Positions 50,815-63,271 of a stretch of 64,000 bases of DNA are shown here, piece after piece (position 1 is the stretch's first letter; each line of letters opens with the position of its first letter). The stretch covers positions 62,001 through 126,000 of the forward strand of contig CANNZV010000934.1 in assembly GCA_947561585.1 (NCBI GenBank), given 5' to 3'. The notes under the pieces are model-generated. The model was not told where the DNA came from. It did no database searches and was given only the letters and a program-made list of their open reading frames with translations. The position numbers and the translations under genes were made by a program. The DNA is from Caprella mutica. Its lineage: Eukaryota > Arthropoda > Malacostraca > Amphipoda > Caprellidae.

Positions 50815-50845
50815 AAATAACAGTCTAGGGATAACAGTACAGGAA
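50815..50845. repeat. 14-bp AATAACAGTACAGG array, left remnant
   Basis: Two units (GAAATAACAGTCTAGG, GATAACAGTACAGGAA) match the array that resumes at 51189. The element at 50846-51188 lies between. Confidence 0.75.
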
Positions 50846-51188
50846 CTAGATTATGTGCACTCGGTAGAGTGCATACCTTCGCCGCCGTTTTGACCCATTC
50901 TCTCCCAAAATTTAATAAACTGCTAACTGGATAATAACCAATCGTCCCACCAAGTATCATGCAATATGGTTCAATACTTTTTGAGTTATAAATGACCATG
51001 ACCTTGACCTTTGACTGGGTCTCACCTAAAACTCTAGCAGCAGGTCACTGGACATGGACCAATCGTTTCACCAAATTTCAGGCAATTTGGTCCTACACTT
51101 TTTCAGTTAAGCGAATAACAATATGATAAAAGAAATAAATAAATAAACGACGGCTAAAATATGACCTTCCTGCATTCTGCGTTGGTAA
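50846..51188 (-). mobile_element. Non-autonomous element with Helitron-like end, inserted in a minisatellite
   Basis: Second, longer copy of the family seen at 30919-31178. On the minus strand its end shows a hairpin, TGCACTC-TACC-GAGTGCA (50873-50856), six bases, then CTAG (50849-50846). The next minus-strand base is T. A hairpin shortly before CTRR and insertion at A|T are hallmarks of Helitron 3' ends. The opposite end does not show the expected TC start, so the class is uncertain. Internally two diverged monomers are present (CCAATCGTCCCACCAAGTATC near 50938, CCAATCGTTTCACCAAATTTC near 51059), with GACCATGACCTTGACCTTTG between. No coding capacity. Confidence 0.6.
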
Positions 51189-51465
51189 TAACAGTACAGG
51201 AACAACAGTAACAGGAATAACAGTACAGGAATAAAAGTACAGGGATAACAGTACAGGAATAACAGTTCAGGAACAACAGTAACAGGAATAAAAGTACAGG
51301 AATAATAGTACAGGAATAATAGTACAGGAATAAAAGTACAGGGATAAAAGTACAGGAACAAAAGTACAGGAATAAAAGTACAGGAATAAAAGTACAGGAA
51401 TAATAGTACAGGAATAAAAGTACAGGAATAACAGTACAGGAATAACAGTTCAGGAATAAAAGTAG
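51189..51465. repeat. 14-bp minisatellite, right part
   Basis: About 20 units of type AATAACAGTACAGG, AATAAAAGTACAGG or AACAACAGTAACAGG. Long minus-strand open frames arise from the 42-bp (3 x 14) frame period and are not accepted as genes. Confidence 0.92.
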
Positions 51466-52760
51466 ATGAACAGGACACTTAGCAACAAAAGGACTCGCAG
51501 GAACAACAGGGAAATTAGGATTAATGTATTTCATGGAGATTAGCAAATTAGCTAATCGATTATTGATTAGCACATTAGCTAATCAATATACATAATACCT
51601 AATCATATACCAAAATAGGTCACTTTCTCATATCATTTGACCTTTGTAAGCCTGAGAGTGTTTTCTCATATAGCTATAATATTTCCCCTGGCATGTTTTC
51701 TTCTGATAACCTGATTAGTGTGAAATCGAGATGGGCGGTGTAGCTTTTTGTTTACAGAGTTTCTATGCCATACTCTTTTGCTTGATTGCTAGGTAGCATC
51801 TATATACTAACTGAAATGTGAAAAGTTTATTGTAGAACATCAATACTATTAAATTAATCGATTTTTAAAAGTCTTATTTAATTATACAATTATTTTATCT
51901 AGCGGTGAAAAGTTCAAGCTCCTTGTGAGGCTTTGTCACGTTCGTGTTCATAATACATATCACTAACTCCATCTAGCATTCTTGCTGGATAACTAATTAT
52001 TTATCTTTTTCTATCTTTAGATACACAATCTGTTCAATGTATCCAAATAATATATGTAAGTTAATGTTATAAAATGTAGTAAGAAAAACGTTGCCTGTGC
52101 CTTGAAACCTGAATGGACGATGTGGACAAATTCGTTACCACATTTGAATATTATTTATAAATTTAAATAATTTCTAGCCACTGAAAATGAATATCTTTTT
52201 AATTCCCATTGTTTCTCCCCAATGAAATATTATTTGTATCTCTATGTGGAGACGAATTGTTCTGGTATTCATGACATTTATTATAATTTAATTCTTTTGA
52301 ATTAGAAAACTGTTCTTTACCGAAATAACATTGTAAAGTTTTGCTTCTTGAAATCCTTCATTTCAATGCAAAGCTGACATTCTGTTATATTTAAATCTAT
52401 AGTTTTCACAATATAACCTAGTAAATACAAACCATAGTTATTTGATTTAAAATAAATGTCAATTAAGTTACATTACTTCATTTTATGATTCAATTATATA
52501 TGCCGAAGAAAGGTGAACTGATGAATAAAGAAATTAATTTCATTTACATAATATATTACTAATTAGGTTTTTCAGGGCAAGAGACACATGATTACTTTTT
52601 ATCAATTATTTGACATTTAGTGAATGGCGAATTTAGTTAGAGTGAATCATTTTTACGATAGCTTAATTTATTTAAATAACTCTTTTCATTTGTTGATAAA
52701 ATAAATAATATAGATAGAGTTCATTAAAAAGGAATTGTTTGAGAGATTTTTCTTCATTCT
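51466..52760. other. Unique AT-rich sequence, no gene seen
   Basis: No coding or RNA feature recognised. Confidence 0.5.
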
Positions 52761-52840
52761 GAATTAGGTAAAAATTATATCAGAAAATCACAACAGTGAA
52801 ATAAGTAGTAAAGTAATAGGTATCTTTCCCACGGAATAAT
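52761..52840 (+). repeat. Dispersed repeat, copy A
   Basis: Shares with 55625-55706, same strand, TATATCAGAAAATCACA, GTGAAATA, GTAAAGTAAT and TTTCCCACGGA in the same order. About 80 bp recognisable. Identity unknown. Confidence 0.7.
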
Positions 52841-55624
52841 AATTAAATATTTAATGCGTAGTGAGTATTTAATATAGGACATTTTTAGAAAATTTGTTTT
52901 TTCTTTTCTAGAAATTAATCACAAGTCTAAATTGAAATGCCCCAAAAAATAACATAATTTTAGCACACCAAACTATTCACGATTGCAATAATAGTTTATA
53001 ACGAAGAGAAGATAAAGAAGTGATTTTATTAGTAAATTGCATTCAGAGTTAGATTTATTGAAAATGATAACGATTGCTCTAAAAGCTTATAATTAAAATA
53101 AACCAAGAATCAAAAGTTCAATCTTATTAATGAGAATGCATTCTGTTTAAAGTAACTCAGTGAAGTTAAAAGGCTAAAAAGAAGTCTAAAAAGACATCAA
53201 GTAATTTAACGGAGATATCGTAATGGACAAGGCACCAATAAGTTAAAAAGGAATAGTTATTGTCGCAGAAGCTAATGTCTTAAAAGTTAAAATTAGATGA
53301 GTTTGAGAATTAACGCATTGTCTTGGATGACATTCACATTTGTTACCTTAGAAATAAAAAAGTAATTATTAAAATTAATAGAAAGCTACTTAGCAACCTA
53401 ATAGTAAAATAAAAGACGAGTAGACGCTTGAGTAAGATAAAAATGTCGAATCGTTGACTAAAGCTTAATAAGAATTGAGAAGTGTAAAGAGATAATATGA
53501 CAGTAAAATAAAGAGAAGGTAAAAGAATGAGAAGAAGATAAAGTGAAGAATATTTCAATTACCAGAGATGAGGGCGTAAAAATTTTATGAGGTAAAAAGT
53601 AAGAAGAGAATAATAAAAGAAGAAGGATTAATAAAACATCCAAGGAAGATAATTACAAATGAATAAGCCGGTAAAACCTTAAAGTGAAGATGGTTGATAT
53701 TAAATGGTTTGAAAACAAGACACTAAGCCTCAATATGTGAAGTATAAATGTAAAATAGAATGATATTTTTCACCAACAATTTTAAGGCTGATGAGAGACG
53801 AGGAAAAAAAATGCATGAAAATTCTGTTGGTGCAAAATTTACCTCTATGCATATGGCCAATGTTCAGTCGTTTACATAAGTTAGAATAAGATTACTTTAT
53901 ACCATTGAGAAACACTTCGTAAACTGTGTATCTAATTAATTACTCACCTGATCAAGAGGATAAGATAATTAAGAATTATTCCTAGAAAAACCGATAAAAT
54001 TGCATTAAATATTTTATTTAATTGTATTGTTACATACTATAGAGTAATACAATAAAATAGTATAGAATCTATTGGATGTGATAAGTCTGTATTGTAGTGA
54101 ACTCACCAGAATGTTTTTTTCAGTTTGCCTAACTCTCTCCTGCCTAATTGCAAGTTTGAAATTGCAATAGCTGAAAATGCCCAATCTAACAACAGGGTTG
54201 TTTTGCAATCAAAATACTCAACTTAATGTTCAGAAATGTGGAGTTCAGAATATAAAGGTCAGGTGGGATTGTATTCACAAGTAAAATATTTACAATCATA
54301 TTGAACAAGAAAAATTTTCTTTTAGAAAGACGTTTGGTATAGCTTAACATAATTTTACTCCAAATATTATATCAAGAGTTGTTTCAGTCATGCTTTGATA
54401 CCAACAAGATCGAAATACGAATATTTATTTAAAAGTATTCTCTCATTAGTTGATATAATTTCCATATTTATCCATTGATTGTAGTATATTTTTTTTAGTG
54501 ATAACAGAAAACTGTTTTGAATCTAATCTAAAAATTAAAAATTATGTTGAAAAGGTATAGAGAATATATTTAACACATTGTGGAGAAATATAATAATTAA
54601 TCGAATTTAATAAATAAAAACAATCGATAAAATGCTTCCTGGAATGAAAATGTATATGATAGTGAGAAGTAAAAATAATAATAATAATTAATTATGAAAA
54701 AATGCTGTGTTATAACATTAATGTACAATAATTAACAAAACAATCGAAAATACGATTTGCTAAATGAAATTGACTTTTGTAGGAATAAATGTGAAATTTT
54801 AAGTTTATAAGATTTTTTACATGTATAACTTACGTCATATTTACATCGTGCAGCTATTGGAAACTATATGGAAAGAATATTAATTACTCGATTTTAGTTA
54901 CAGCTTGTGAATAGATTTTAGTTCAGCATCTCACGAATAGTGATTTCGTTTGGTATGAGAGTCCCTATTAATATGATGTGTTTGATGTATGTTAATTGCT
55001 AATGGGAGGTATATTAGATTATATAATGAAATGTTTTAATAATAATTAAAGCTGCAATGAGAAAGAAACACTGCCATTGGATAAATATAAAGTCAAAGTG
55101 ATTTACTCATAGAAGAGTAACTTTATCGATGTCATAGTGGAATAAACGCTGGCGGGAATTATAAACCAAAGTGATTTACTTAATTAAAAGGTAACACTTA
55201 CGATGAAGATAACGGAGGAGTAATTAATTAATTATAAATTAATGAGATATTTGGAATTATTAAGATCGTTTAGGATAGGCTATAAGGTTTTACTACAAGT
55301 TATTGGTAGTTTTTTTAACAAAATAATTTTGAATACTTTAAATATTTACATCTAATTATCCTAAATGTGTAACTATAAAAGAAATAGATAAATGTGGGAG
55401 TATGTTAGGACTAGGATAAAAAAAAATAACAAAAAAAACATGACTATGGTGAAACTACACTAACAACCATATGTCAATTGTATTTTTTATTTATATTTAA
55501 AGCTAAGGTATTTTTGGTGTTAATATAAAATATTTTAGATTAACTTGTAATTGGGATTAGTTAAAGCATTTTTAAATATGAAATTACCTTCAATTTTTCT
55601 GTAGAGGGGAAGAGATTTAGCATT
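52841..55624. other. Unique AT-rich sequence with a purine-skewed strand
   Basis: No gene recognised. The plus strand at about 53380-53660 is rich in A and G (AAGAAGATAAAGTGAAGAAT-like), which produces long pyrimidine-coded minus frames (53343-53643) that are not credible proteins. A degenerate duplication lies at 55086-55207 (listed). Confidence 0.45.
55086..55207. repeat. Degenerate tandem duplication, about 72-bp period
   Basis: CAAAGTGATTTACTCAT with GTAACTTTATCGATG is repeated as CAAAGTGATTTACTTAA with GTAACACTTACGATG. Confidence 0.6.
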
Positions 55625-55706
55625 CGGAAATAGGTGAAAATATATCAGAAAATCACAGCTGTGAAATATGTTGTAAAGTAATTAGGTATTTTTCCCACGG
55701 AGTAAT
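55625..55706 (+). repeat. Dispersed repeat, copy B
   Basis: See 52761-52840. Confidence 0.7.
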
Positions 55707-56840
55707 GAAACATTCAGTGATGTGTAGAACAGAGTTAGCTTATTGAATAACTTTTTATATGTGAAATGTACAGGGGAATTATGTAGTGCTTAATGACTAT
55801 TAGAACTCCTGTGGTTTACTGAGGCCTATGAAAATTAGTTAGACCACCCAAACTATGGACGGGTTTTAGCTCATTAGTAGAGATGAATAACTATAAAAGA
55901 ACTGGTGTTTATGGTCAGGTGTGGAGAACTATGGTTCAGTAGTAGTTTTGAGCTCAGTATAGATTCAGCCCTATAGAAGAGTTATAGTCTCAGTATTCCT
56001 CTGAGATACTGTCTTCTTATTACCATCTACTGTGACCAATCATTTAATAAAACTCTACCGTACTCTGTTATTACATGTGGTGTTATTCAAGATATTATGA
56101 TATACAAATACAGTTAGTTCTCTTCGCAAGTTAGTTATGCGTTATCATTTACCACAATTAAAGAAACCTTTTTCAATAATAGTCACATTTTGTTGGAAAA
56201 TGTCGTGTTCTTTTTCACATTCAGGATTTCAGACGAAAGAGGGAGATTTTATCATTTAAATGTTCATTGCATGTGTAACATTCACAGGTTAAATAATTAG
56301 TCATCCTTATAAAATAAAGAAAAATATTCACTTCCTCACAACGCAACTGTTCAGTGTGGCATAATGCCCTCAAATAATAGCCTTGGTCCTTAGTTATTAT
56401 TGCGTTAATGATAACGATTACAACTTGTACTGTCATTGATGAACAATATCAGAAATTTGTTTGGAAAATTTCTATTGTCAGGCATTGAAAACTAAGAATT
56501 CTAATTATTCATACAACAGAACGGATTAACCGCCCACCCAATTTCGAAACTCATTCTTTTGGACTTCGAAAAAAAGTGTTATATCTCTCCTCTTAGACGT
56601 ATCTCTATCGAACGCAAAAGATTTTCTGTGAGGATATCTCAAATTAATGCGTGTATGTTGAAAGATAAAGCAATATCAATGTAAAATCTCCTATACTTTT
56701 GGTTAAAATTTTGGAGAAGATAGGAAAAATCCTGTAGGAGGTGATAGGACATAGCGTAAGAAGAGTGCGGCATTTCTAGCAAACTGTGGCTATCGTTCAA
56801 ATGATGTCCCAAATATAATTTTACAATGAATTCTGTCCAA
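55707..56840. other. Unique AT-rich sequence, no gene seen
   Basis: A 71-codon minus-strand frame at 56221-56436 has no recognisable motif. Confidence 0.45.
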
Positions 56841-56842
56841 AC

Positions 56843-56990
56843 TCTATAGGTTTATTATTATTATTATTGTTATTTAAAAAATGCAATGGGTCACAGTCAA
56901 TACTTCAATTTATACAAGACATAGAGTGTGCATACAAGTATAATTCAGCATATACTTCCTTCCTAATGACCCGTAAATTTATCACTCAAT
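56843..56990 (-). mobile_element. Possible 3' end of a non-LTR retrotransposon with TAA tail (weak)
   Basis: On the minus strand a unique stretch ending in GTATTGACTGTGACCCATTG is followed by A-rich sequence and (AAT)n at 56846-56860. Some non-LTR elements (e.g. I-clade) end in TAA repeats. No reverse transcriptase is visible, and a simple microsatellite next to unique sequence explains it equally well. Confidence 0.25.
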
Positions 56991-57581
56991 AAAGGCGGTT
57001 ATTTTCAATATTCCCAATATATTGATGACTGTTATGTTTTCGAAGCATTTTCTTCATGTCAATTGAGTCAATAATAATAAATGGATGGAGGTTCACTAAA
57101 GTGGCTGGCAGAGTGGCCACTAGCGACTACTCTGCGCCATGCATCCACAATGAGTTGTCTCATCAAGTTGATGGAGTGCGCTACCGAATATCTTCTTCAG
57201 TCTCAACGCATATTATGAACCTCTGTGTACACTTTTAGACTTCGGAGAGAGACTGAATTTGAATATTGAAAGTATGGCATGATTCAATTTAGTACCATCC
57301 GATTAGGCTGGATGTCATATCCTTTAATATGCAAATGTTATATGTATATACGCAATGTCAAGTAGGAGGGTTCTGTTTCCTCTCGCTGATCATAATTAGT
57401 AGAAAAAGTGCATTTGAAGAAGCGATGTTCAACTTCAATAATAAATTATTTATAGTATAAGTATGGTTTAATTATCTGACTAAAGACAAAATCTCAATAT
57501 ATATTCAAATTTCATATAATATTACATCAGAACTTAAAAAAACATTGAAAATAATGCATTATTTTGTCTGTGAGAATCCAA
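56991..57581. other. Unique sequence, no gene accepted
   Basis: A 60-codon plus frame (57056-57238) lies in a GC-richer patch but shows no family motif. Confidence 0.4.
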
Positions 57582-60500
57582 AATCATCATCACAGTGACT
57601 CTTTTCTCTGATAGTACATCATCACAGTGACTCTTTTCTCTGATAGTACATCATCACAGTGACTCTTTTCTCTGATAGTACATCATCACAGTGACTCTTT
57701 TCTCTGATAGTACATCATCACAGTGACTCTTTTCTCTGATAGTACATCATCACAGTGACTCTTTTCTCTGATAGTTCAACATCACAGTGACTCTTTTCTC
57801 TGATAGTACATCATCACAGTGACTCTTTTTTCTGATAGTACATCATAACAGTGACTCTTTTCTCTGATGGTACATCATCACAGTGACTCTTTTCTCTGAT
57901 AGTATATCATCACAGTGACTCTTTTCTCTGATAGTACATCATCACAGTGACTCTTTTCTCTGATAGTACATCATCACAGTGACTCTTTTCTCTGATAGTA
58001 CATCATCACAGTGACTCTTTTCTCTGATAGTACATCATCACAGTGACTCTTTCCTCTGATAGTACATCATCACAGTGACTCTTTTCTCTGATAGTTCAAC
58101 ATCACAGTGACTCTTTTCTCTGATAGTACATCATCACAGTGACTCTTTTTTCTGATAGTACATCATAACAGTGACTCTTTTCTCTGATGGTACATCATCA
58201 CAGTGACTCTTTTCTCTGATAGTATATCATCACAGTGACTCTTTTCACTGATAGAACATCATCACAGTGACTCTTTTCTCTGATAGTACATTATCACAGT
58301 GACTCTTTTCTCTGATGGTACATCATCACAGTGACTCTTTTCTCTGATAGTACATCATTCCAGTAACTCTTTTCTCTGATAGTACATCATCACAGTGACT
58401 CTTTTCTCTGGTAGTACATCATCACAGTGACTCTTTTCTCTGGTAGTATATCATCACAGTGACTCTTTTCTCTGATAGTACATCATCACAGTGACTCTTT
58501 TCTCTGGTAGTTCATCATCTAAGTGACTCTTTTCTCTGATAGTACATCATCACAGTGACTCTTTTCTCTGATAGTACATCATCACAGTGACTCTTTTCTC
58601 TGACAGTACATCATCACAGTGACTCTTTTCTCTGATAGTACATCATAACAGTGACTCTTTTCTCTGATAGTTCATCATCACAGTGACTCTTTTCTCTGAT
58701 AGTACATCATTACAGTGACTCTTTTCTCTGATAGTACATCATCACAGTGACTCTTTTCCCTGATAGTACATCATAACAGTGACTCTTTTCTCTGATAGTA
58801 CATCATAACAGTGACTCTTTTCTCTGATAGTACATCATCACAGTTACTCTTTTCTCTGATAGTACATCATAATGGTGACTCTTTTCTCTGATGGTACATC
58901 ATCACAGTGACTCTTTTCTCTGATAGTACATCATCACAGTGATTCTTTTCTCTGATAGTACATCATCACAGTGACTCTTTTCTCTGGTAGTTCATCATCT
59001 AAGTGACTCTTTTCTCTGATAGTACATCATCACAGTAACTCTTTTCTCTGATAGTACATCATCACAGTGAATCTTTTCTCTGATAGTACATCATCACAGT
59101 GACTCTTTTCTCTGATAGTTCAACATCACAGTGACTCTTTTCTCTGATAGTATATCATCACAGTGACTCTTTTCTCTGATAGTACATCATCACAGTGACT
59201 CTTTTCTCTGATAGTACATTATCACAGTGACTCTTTTCTCTGATAGTACATCATAACAGTGACTCTTTTCTCTGATGGTACATCATCACAGTGACTCTTT
59301 TCTCTGATAGTACATCATTCCAGTAACTCTTTTCTCTGATAGTACATCATCACAGTGACTCTTTTCTCTGATAGTACATCATCACAGTGACTCTTTTCTC
59401 TGATAGTATATCATCACAGTGACTCTTTTCTCTGATAGTACATCATCACAGTGACTCTTTTCTCTGATAGTACATTATCACAGTGACTCTTTTCTCTGAT
59501 GGTACATCATCACAGTGACTCTTTTCTCTGATAGTACATCATTCCAGTAACTCTTTTCTCTGATAGTATATCATCACAGTGACTCTTTTCTCTATTAGTA
59601 CATCATCACAGTGACTCTTTTCTCTGGTAGTATATCATCACAGTGACTCTTTTCTCTGATAGTACATCATCACAGTGACTCTTTTCTCTGGTAGTTCATC
59701 ATCTAAGTGACTCTTTTCTCTGATAGTACATCATCACAGTGACTCTTTTCTCTGATAGTACATCATCACAGTGACTCTTTTCTCTGACAGTACATCATCA
59801 CAGTGACTCTTTTCTCTGATAGTACATCATAACAGTGACTCTTTTCTCTGATAGTACATCATCACAGTGACTCTTTTCTCTGATAGTACATCATTACAGT
59901 GACTCTTTTCTCTGATAGTACATCATCACAGTGACTCTTTTCCCTGATAGTACATCATAACAGTGACTCTTTTCTCTGATAGTACATCATAACAGTGACT
60001 CTTTTCTCTGATAGTACATCATCACAGTTACTCTTTTCTCTGATAGTACATCATAATGGTGACTCTTTTCTCTGATGGTACATCATCACAGTGACTCTTT
60101 TCTCTGATAGTACATCATCACAGTGATTCTTTTCTCTGATAGTACATCATCACAGTGACTCTTTTCTCTGGTAGTTCATCATCTAAGTGACTCTTTTCTC
60201 TGATAGTACATCACCACAGTAACTCTTTTCTCTGATAGTACATCATCACAGTGAATCTTTTCTCTGATAGTACATCATCACAGTGACTCTTTTCTCTGAT
60301 AGTTCAACATCACAGTGACTCTTTTCTCTGATAGTACATCATCACAGTGACTCTTTTTTCTGATAGTACATCATCACAGTGACTCTTTTCTCTGATAGTA
60401 CATCATCACAGTGACTCTTTTCTCTGATAGTATATCATCACAGTGACTCTTTTCTCTGATAGTACATCATCACAGTGACTCTTTTCTCTGATAGTACATT

Positions 60501-60949
60501 ATCACAGTGACTCTTTTCTCTGATAGTACATCATAACAGTGACTCTTTTCTCTGATGGTACATCATCACAGTGACTCTTTTCTCTGATAGTACATCATTC
60601 CAGTAACTCTTTTCTCTGATAGTACATCATCACAGTGACTCTTTTCTCTGATAGTACATCATCACAGTGACTCTTTTCTCTGATAGTACATCATCACAGT
60701 GACTCTTTTCTTTGATAGTACATCATCACAGTGACTCTTTTCTCTGATAGTACATCATCACAGTGGCTCTTTTCTCTGATAGTACATCATCACAGTGATT
60801 CTTTTCTCTGATAGTACATCATCACAGTGACTCTTTTCTTTGATAGTTCATCATCACAGTGACTCTTTTCTCTGATAGTATATAATCACAGTGACTCTTT
60901 TCTCTGATAGTACATCATCACAGTGACTCTTTTCTCTGATAGTATATAA
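57582..60949. repeat. 32-bp array, about 105 copies, with 1,184-bp higher-order repeat
   Basis: Unit contains CATCACAGTGACTCTTTTC and TCTGATAGTA. The 32-bp register is kept almost throughout. Rare variants recur exactly 1,184 bp (37 units) apart: CATTCCAGTAAC (58351 to 59535), TTCATCATCTAAG (58511 to 59695, and 58991 to 60175), GTTCAACATC (59118 to 60302). A 320-bp (10-unit) duplication is also seen (GTTCAACATC, 57774 to 58094). There are no unique spacers, so it is not a CRISPR. Confidence 0.97.
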
Positions 60950-63220
60950 TTATAATCAATTATCCCTGATTTTCTAAATATTAATGATAAAATTTCATAA
61001 AATTATAATTATTCCTAATTGGAAAACATTAAATATTAAATGATCAAGTATTTTCTTTCACATTAGAATTAACCTACTATATTATCATATCAATAGTATT
61101 TGCATCCCGAATATATCTGCTTAGAATCAAACCACAGTCGCTCACGGCATTTCAATTAATTATTCAGTTGCTAATATTAACATTAGAAGTGAGGTCCTCT
61201 AAACCCTCATACACACTTACTGTAATTAAATAAACCCCACAATTTTTTTGCAACCTTTTTGCGATTTCGGTTTAGCTTTCAAAAGATTTAAATGAACCAC
61301 ATGGCTTTAGAAAAATTAAGGCTCTTTACTGTGAAATTATTTCTCTCTTTGTCACCATTTATGTGTCATTATTATATCTATTGTGTGCGTTTAGTTGATT
61401 AATATGGGATAATAATGAGATGCTCCCTGTCCTCCATAATAAGTTTCACCTACCAATGTGTCCTGACTTTAAAAGCGTTCATTCTTCAAATTGAGTTACG
61501 AAAAAGTTCCTCCTCAGAAACATTAAGGTAATTATTTTTATAAAAGCTCTCAGCATTCTTCAAACAAAAGTTCTCTTCAATTGAAGTTCTTTAACTTTCA
61601 CTAAAGCAATTAAAAACACTATTTAAACTCATGGGATCAACATTAAAACTTCATAATTATTTAGTTTGCAAATGGCGATTAGAATAGCGAGAGGTTTTCC
61701 ATTGCTTGAGTCTGTCATAAACCAGAGAAAAAGTCATAAGGCGAGACATTGGAGCTAATAGAAATGAGCAATGGAGTAATAGACCTATATTCTATATAAG
61801 TAATATTAATTTAATTGATACTATATATTATAACTATAAAGGAGTCATTTTTTGATTATAGAATTATAATGTTGTAATTTGCTCTATAATGATTATGATA
61901 CACAAAACATGAATTATTAAGAAATAATTTTTTCTCTAATTAGTTACCGCTGAAGAGTTATTTCAATAATTTGTGTTGAACGCTATCGTGTACATCACAA
62001 CTTATCAGTTAGGGTAGCCACATAAATATTTATAAATAACGAACGTTAAAGATCCCCTCCATTCTAATCATTTCTCTATTCATTAGAGCTAAAGTTACTG
62101 ATTATAAAACTGAAAACCATTCAAAATATAGTTTCATTTTTTTGTAATAATATTCAATTTAAAATATTCTATTGAATTTTATTCTTCCCCCTGAATTTCG
62201 AACGAAGAAAAATATTAAAATATCTCTCAATAATTGGAAACCATAATAAAGCCGATAGACATATTATAAATGGCTACATATACCGCTATATAAATACCAT
62301 TCCCCTGAAAACATTAGTTACCTAAAGTGTACTTATATACCTAATTACCATTAAATTTACAGTAATACGTGATAAAGTTGACTTCCCGTTCTTGTTCTTC
62401 TATTCAATCTAATAGAAAGTCAGACAGGTACGGTTGAGTGTGGATATTTTCCCAAAATAATTAATTACGAAGCGAATAATATGATCAATTATTTTGCTCC
62501 CTGAAAACTGTGCTATGTTGTATAACTTTATTCTACAAATTTAAAGCGTTTCTAAGAAACTTTTAATTTAGAGTGGGAGTGGGGGACCCTTAAACGTTAC
62601 AGTGTAACTTCGCAATCATGAAATCCTGTATAGTGAAAGTAGTGTCCTCAGTATGGAACTAAAATGGCCATTAGTTTTTAAAAACTGATGACATTTCATG
62701 GTAGACTAATGGAAATGTTTTCACTATAGTGACTACAGTATTCAAGTAATCACTTTATGAAAAGGAAAACATGTCTTATCTTTAGTTCTTTGATTGAAAT
62801 CGAATGAATAATTATCACCTATATAGTTTATATTCCAGCAAAATAAATAAAATTTTGACAATTTTTTTTTATTGAATATTTTTAATTTACACTTCTTTTT
62901 CATATTTCCACAGATGATAATAAGTAAATAAATTATTTTATATTTTCAATTATTCAAACTGTAACACTTGTTCTATTTTAAAAATGATAATCATTTGGAA
63001 GTTATGTTTTTCATTTTCTATTTCTCAATTTTTCGAAAAGGGAGCCACATAAATATTTAAATTTACGATTGTTAATCAACAGTCAATCAATTTTTATTTT
63101 AAATATTTATTTCGTATGAAACCATGCATTTGAATAAATTCCTTATCTGTTCCATTATAATTTAAAATTCGAATAATTAAAAACCCTTTCGAATCAATAG
63201 CGCTCTGTAGAACCTTAGGA
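60950..63220. other. Unique AT-rich sequence, no gene seen
   Basis: Very AT-rich, stop-dense on both strands. No RNA gene, promoter pair or repeat recognised. Confidence 0.5.
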
Positions 63221-63222
63221 CG

Positions 63223-63271
63223 CTGTCCGGAAAACAACCAGGCTGAAAACTGCCAGGCGGAAAACGGACAG
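63223..63271. repeat. Short inverted repeat enclosing three GGAAAAC-type motifs
   Basis: CTGTCCG (63223-63229) and CGGACAG (63265-63271) enclose GGAAAACAACCAGG, CTGAAAACTGCCAGG and CGGAAAACGG, a seed of about 15-16 bp tandem repeats. Confidence 0.55.

Noticed and set aside
50559..51573. Three minus frames of 123-146 codons, hydrophobic
   Set aside because: They run through the 18- and 14-bp arrays and the inserted element; no unique domain.
53343..53643. Overlapping minus frames rich in Leu/Phe/Ser
   Set aside because: Result of strand purine skew; no membrane-protein family pattern or start support.
57056..57238. 60-codon plus frame in a GC-richer patch
   Set aside because: No family motif, no start context or splice support.
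57582..60949. 32-bp regular repeats as a CRISPR array
   Set aside because: Units are contiguous with no unique spacers, and the surrounding sequence is eukaryotic in character.
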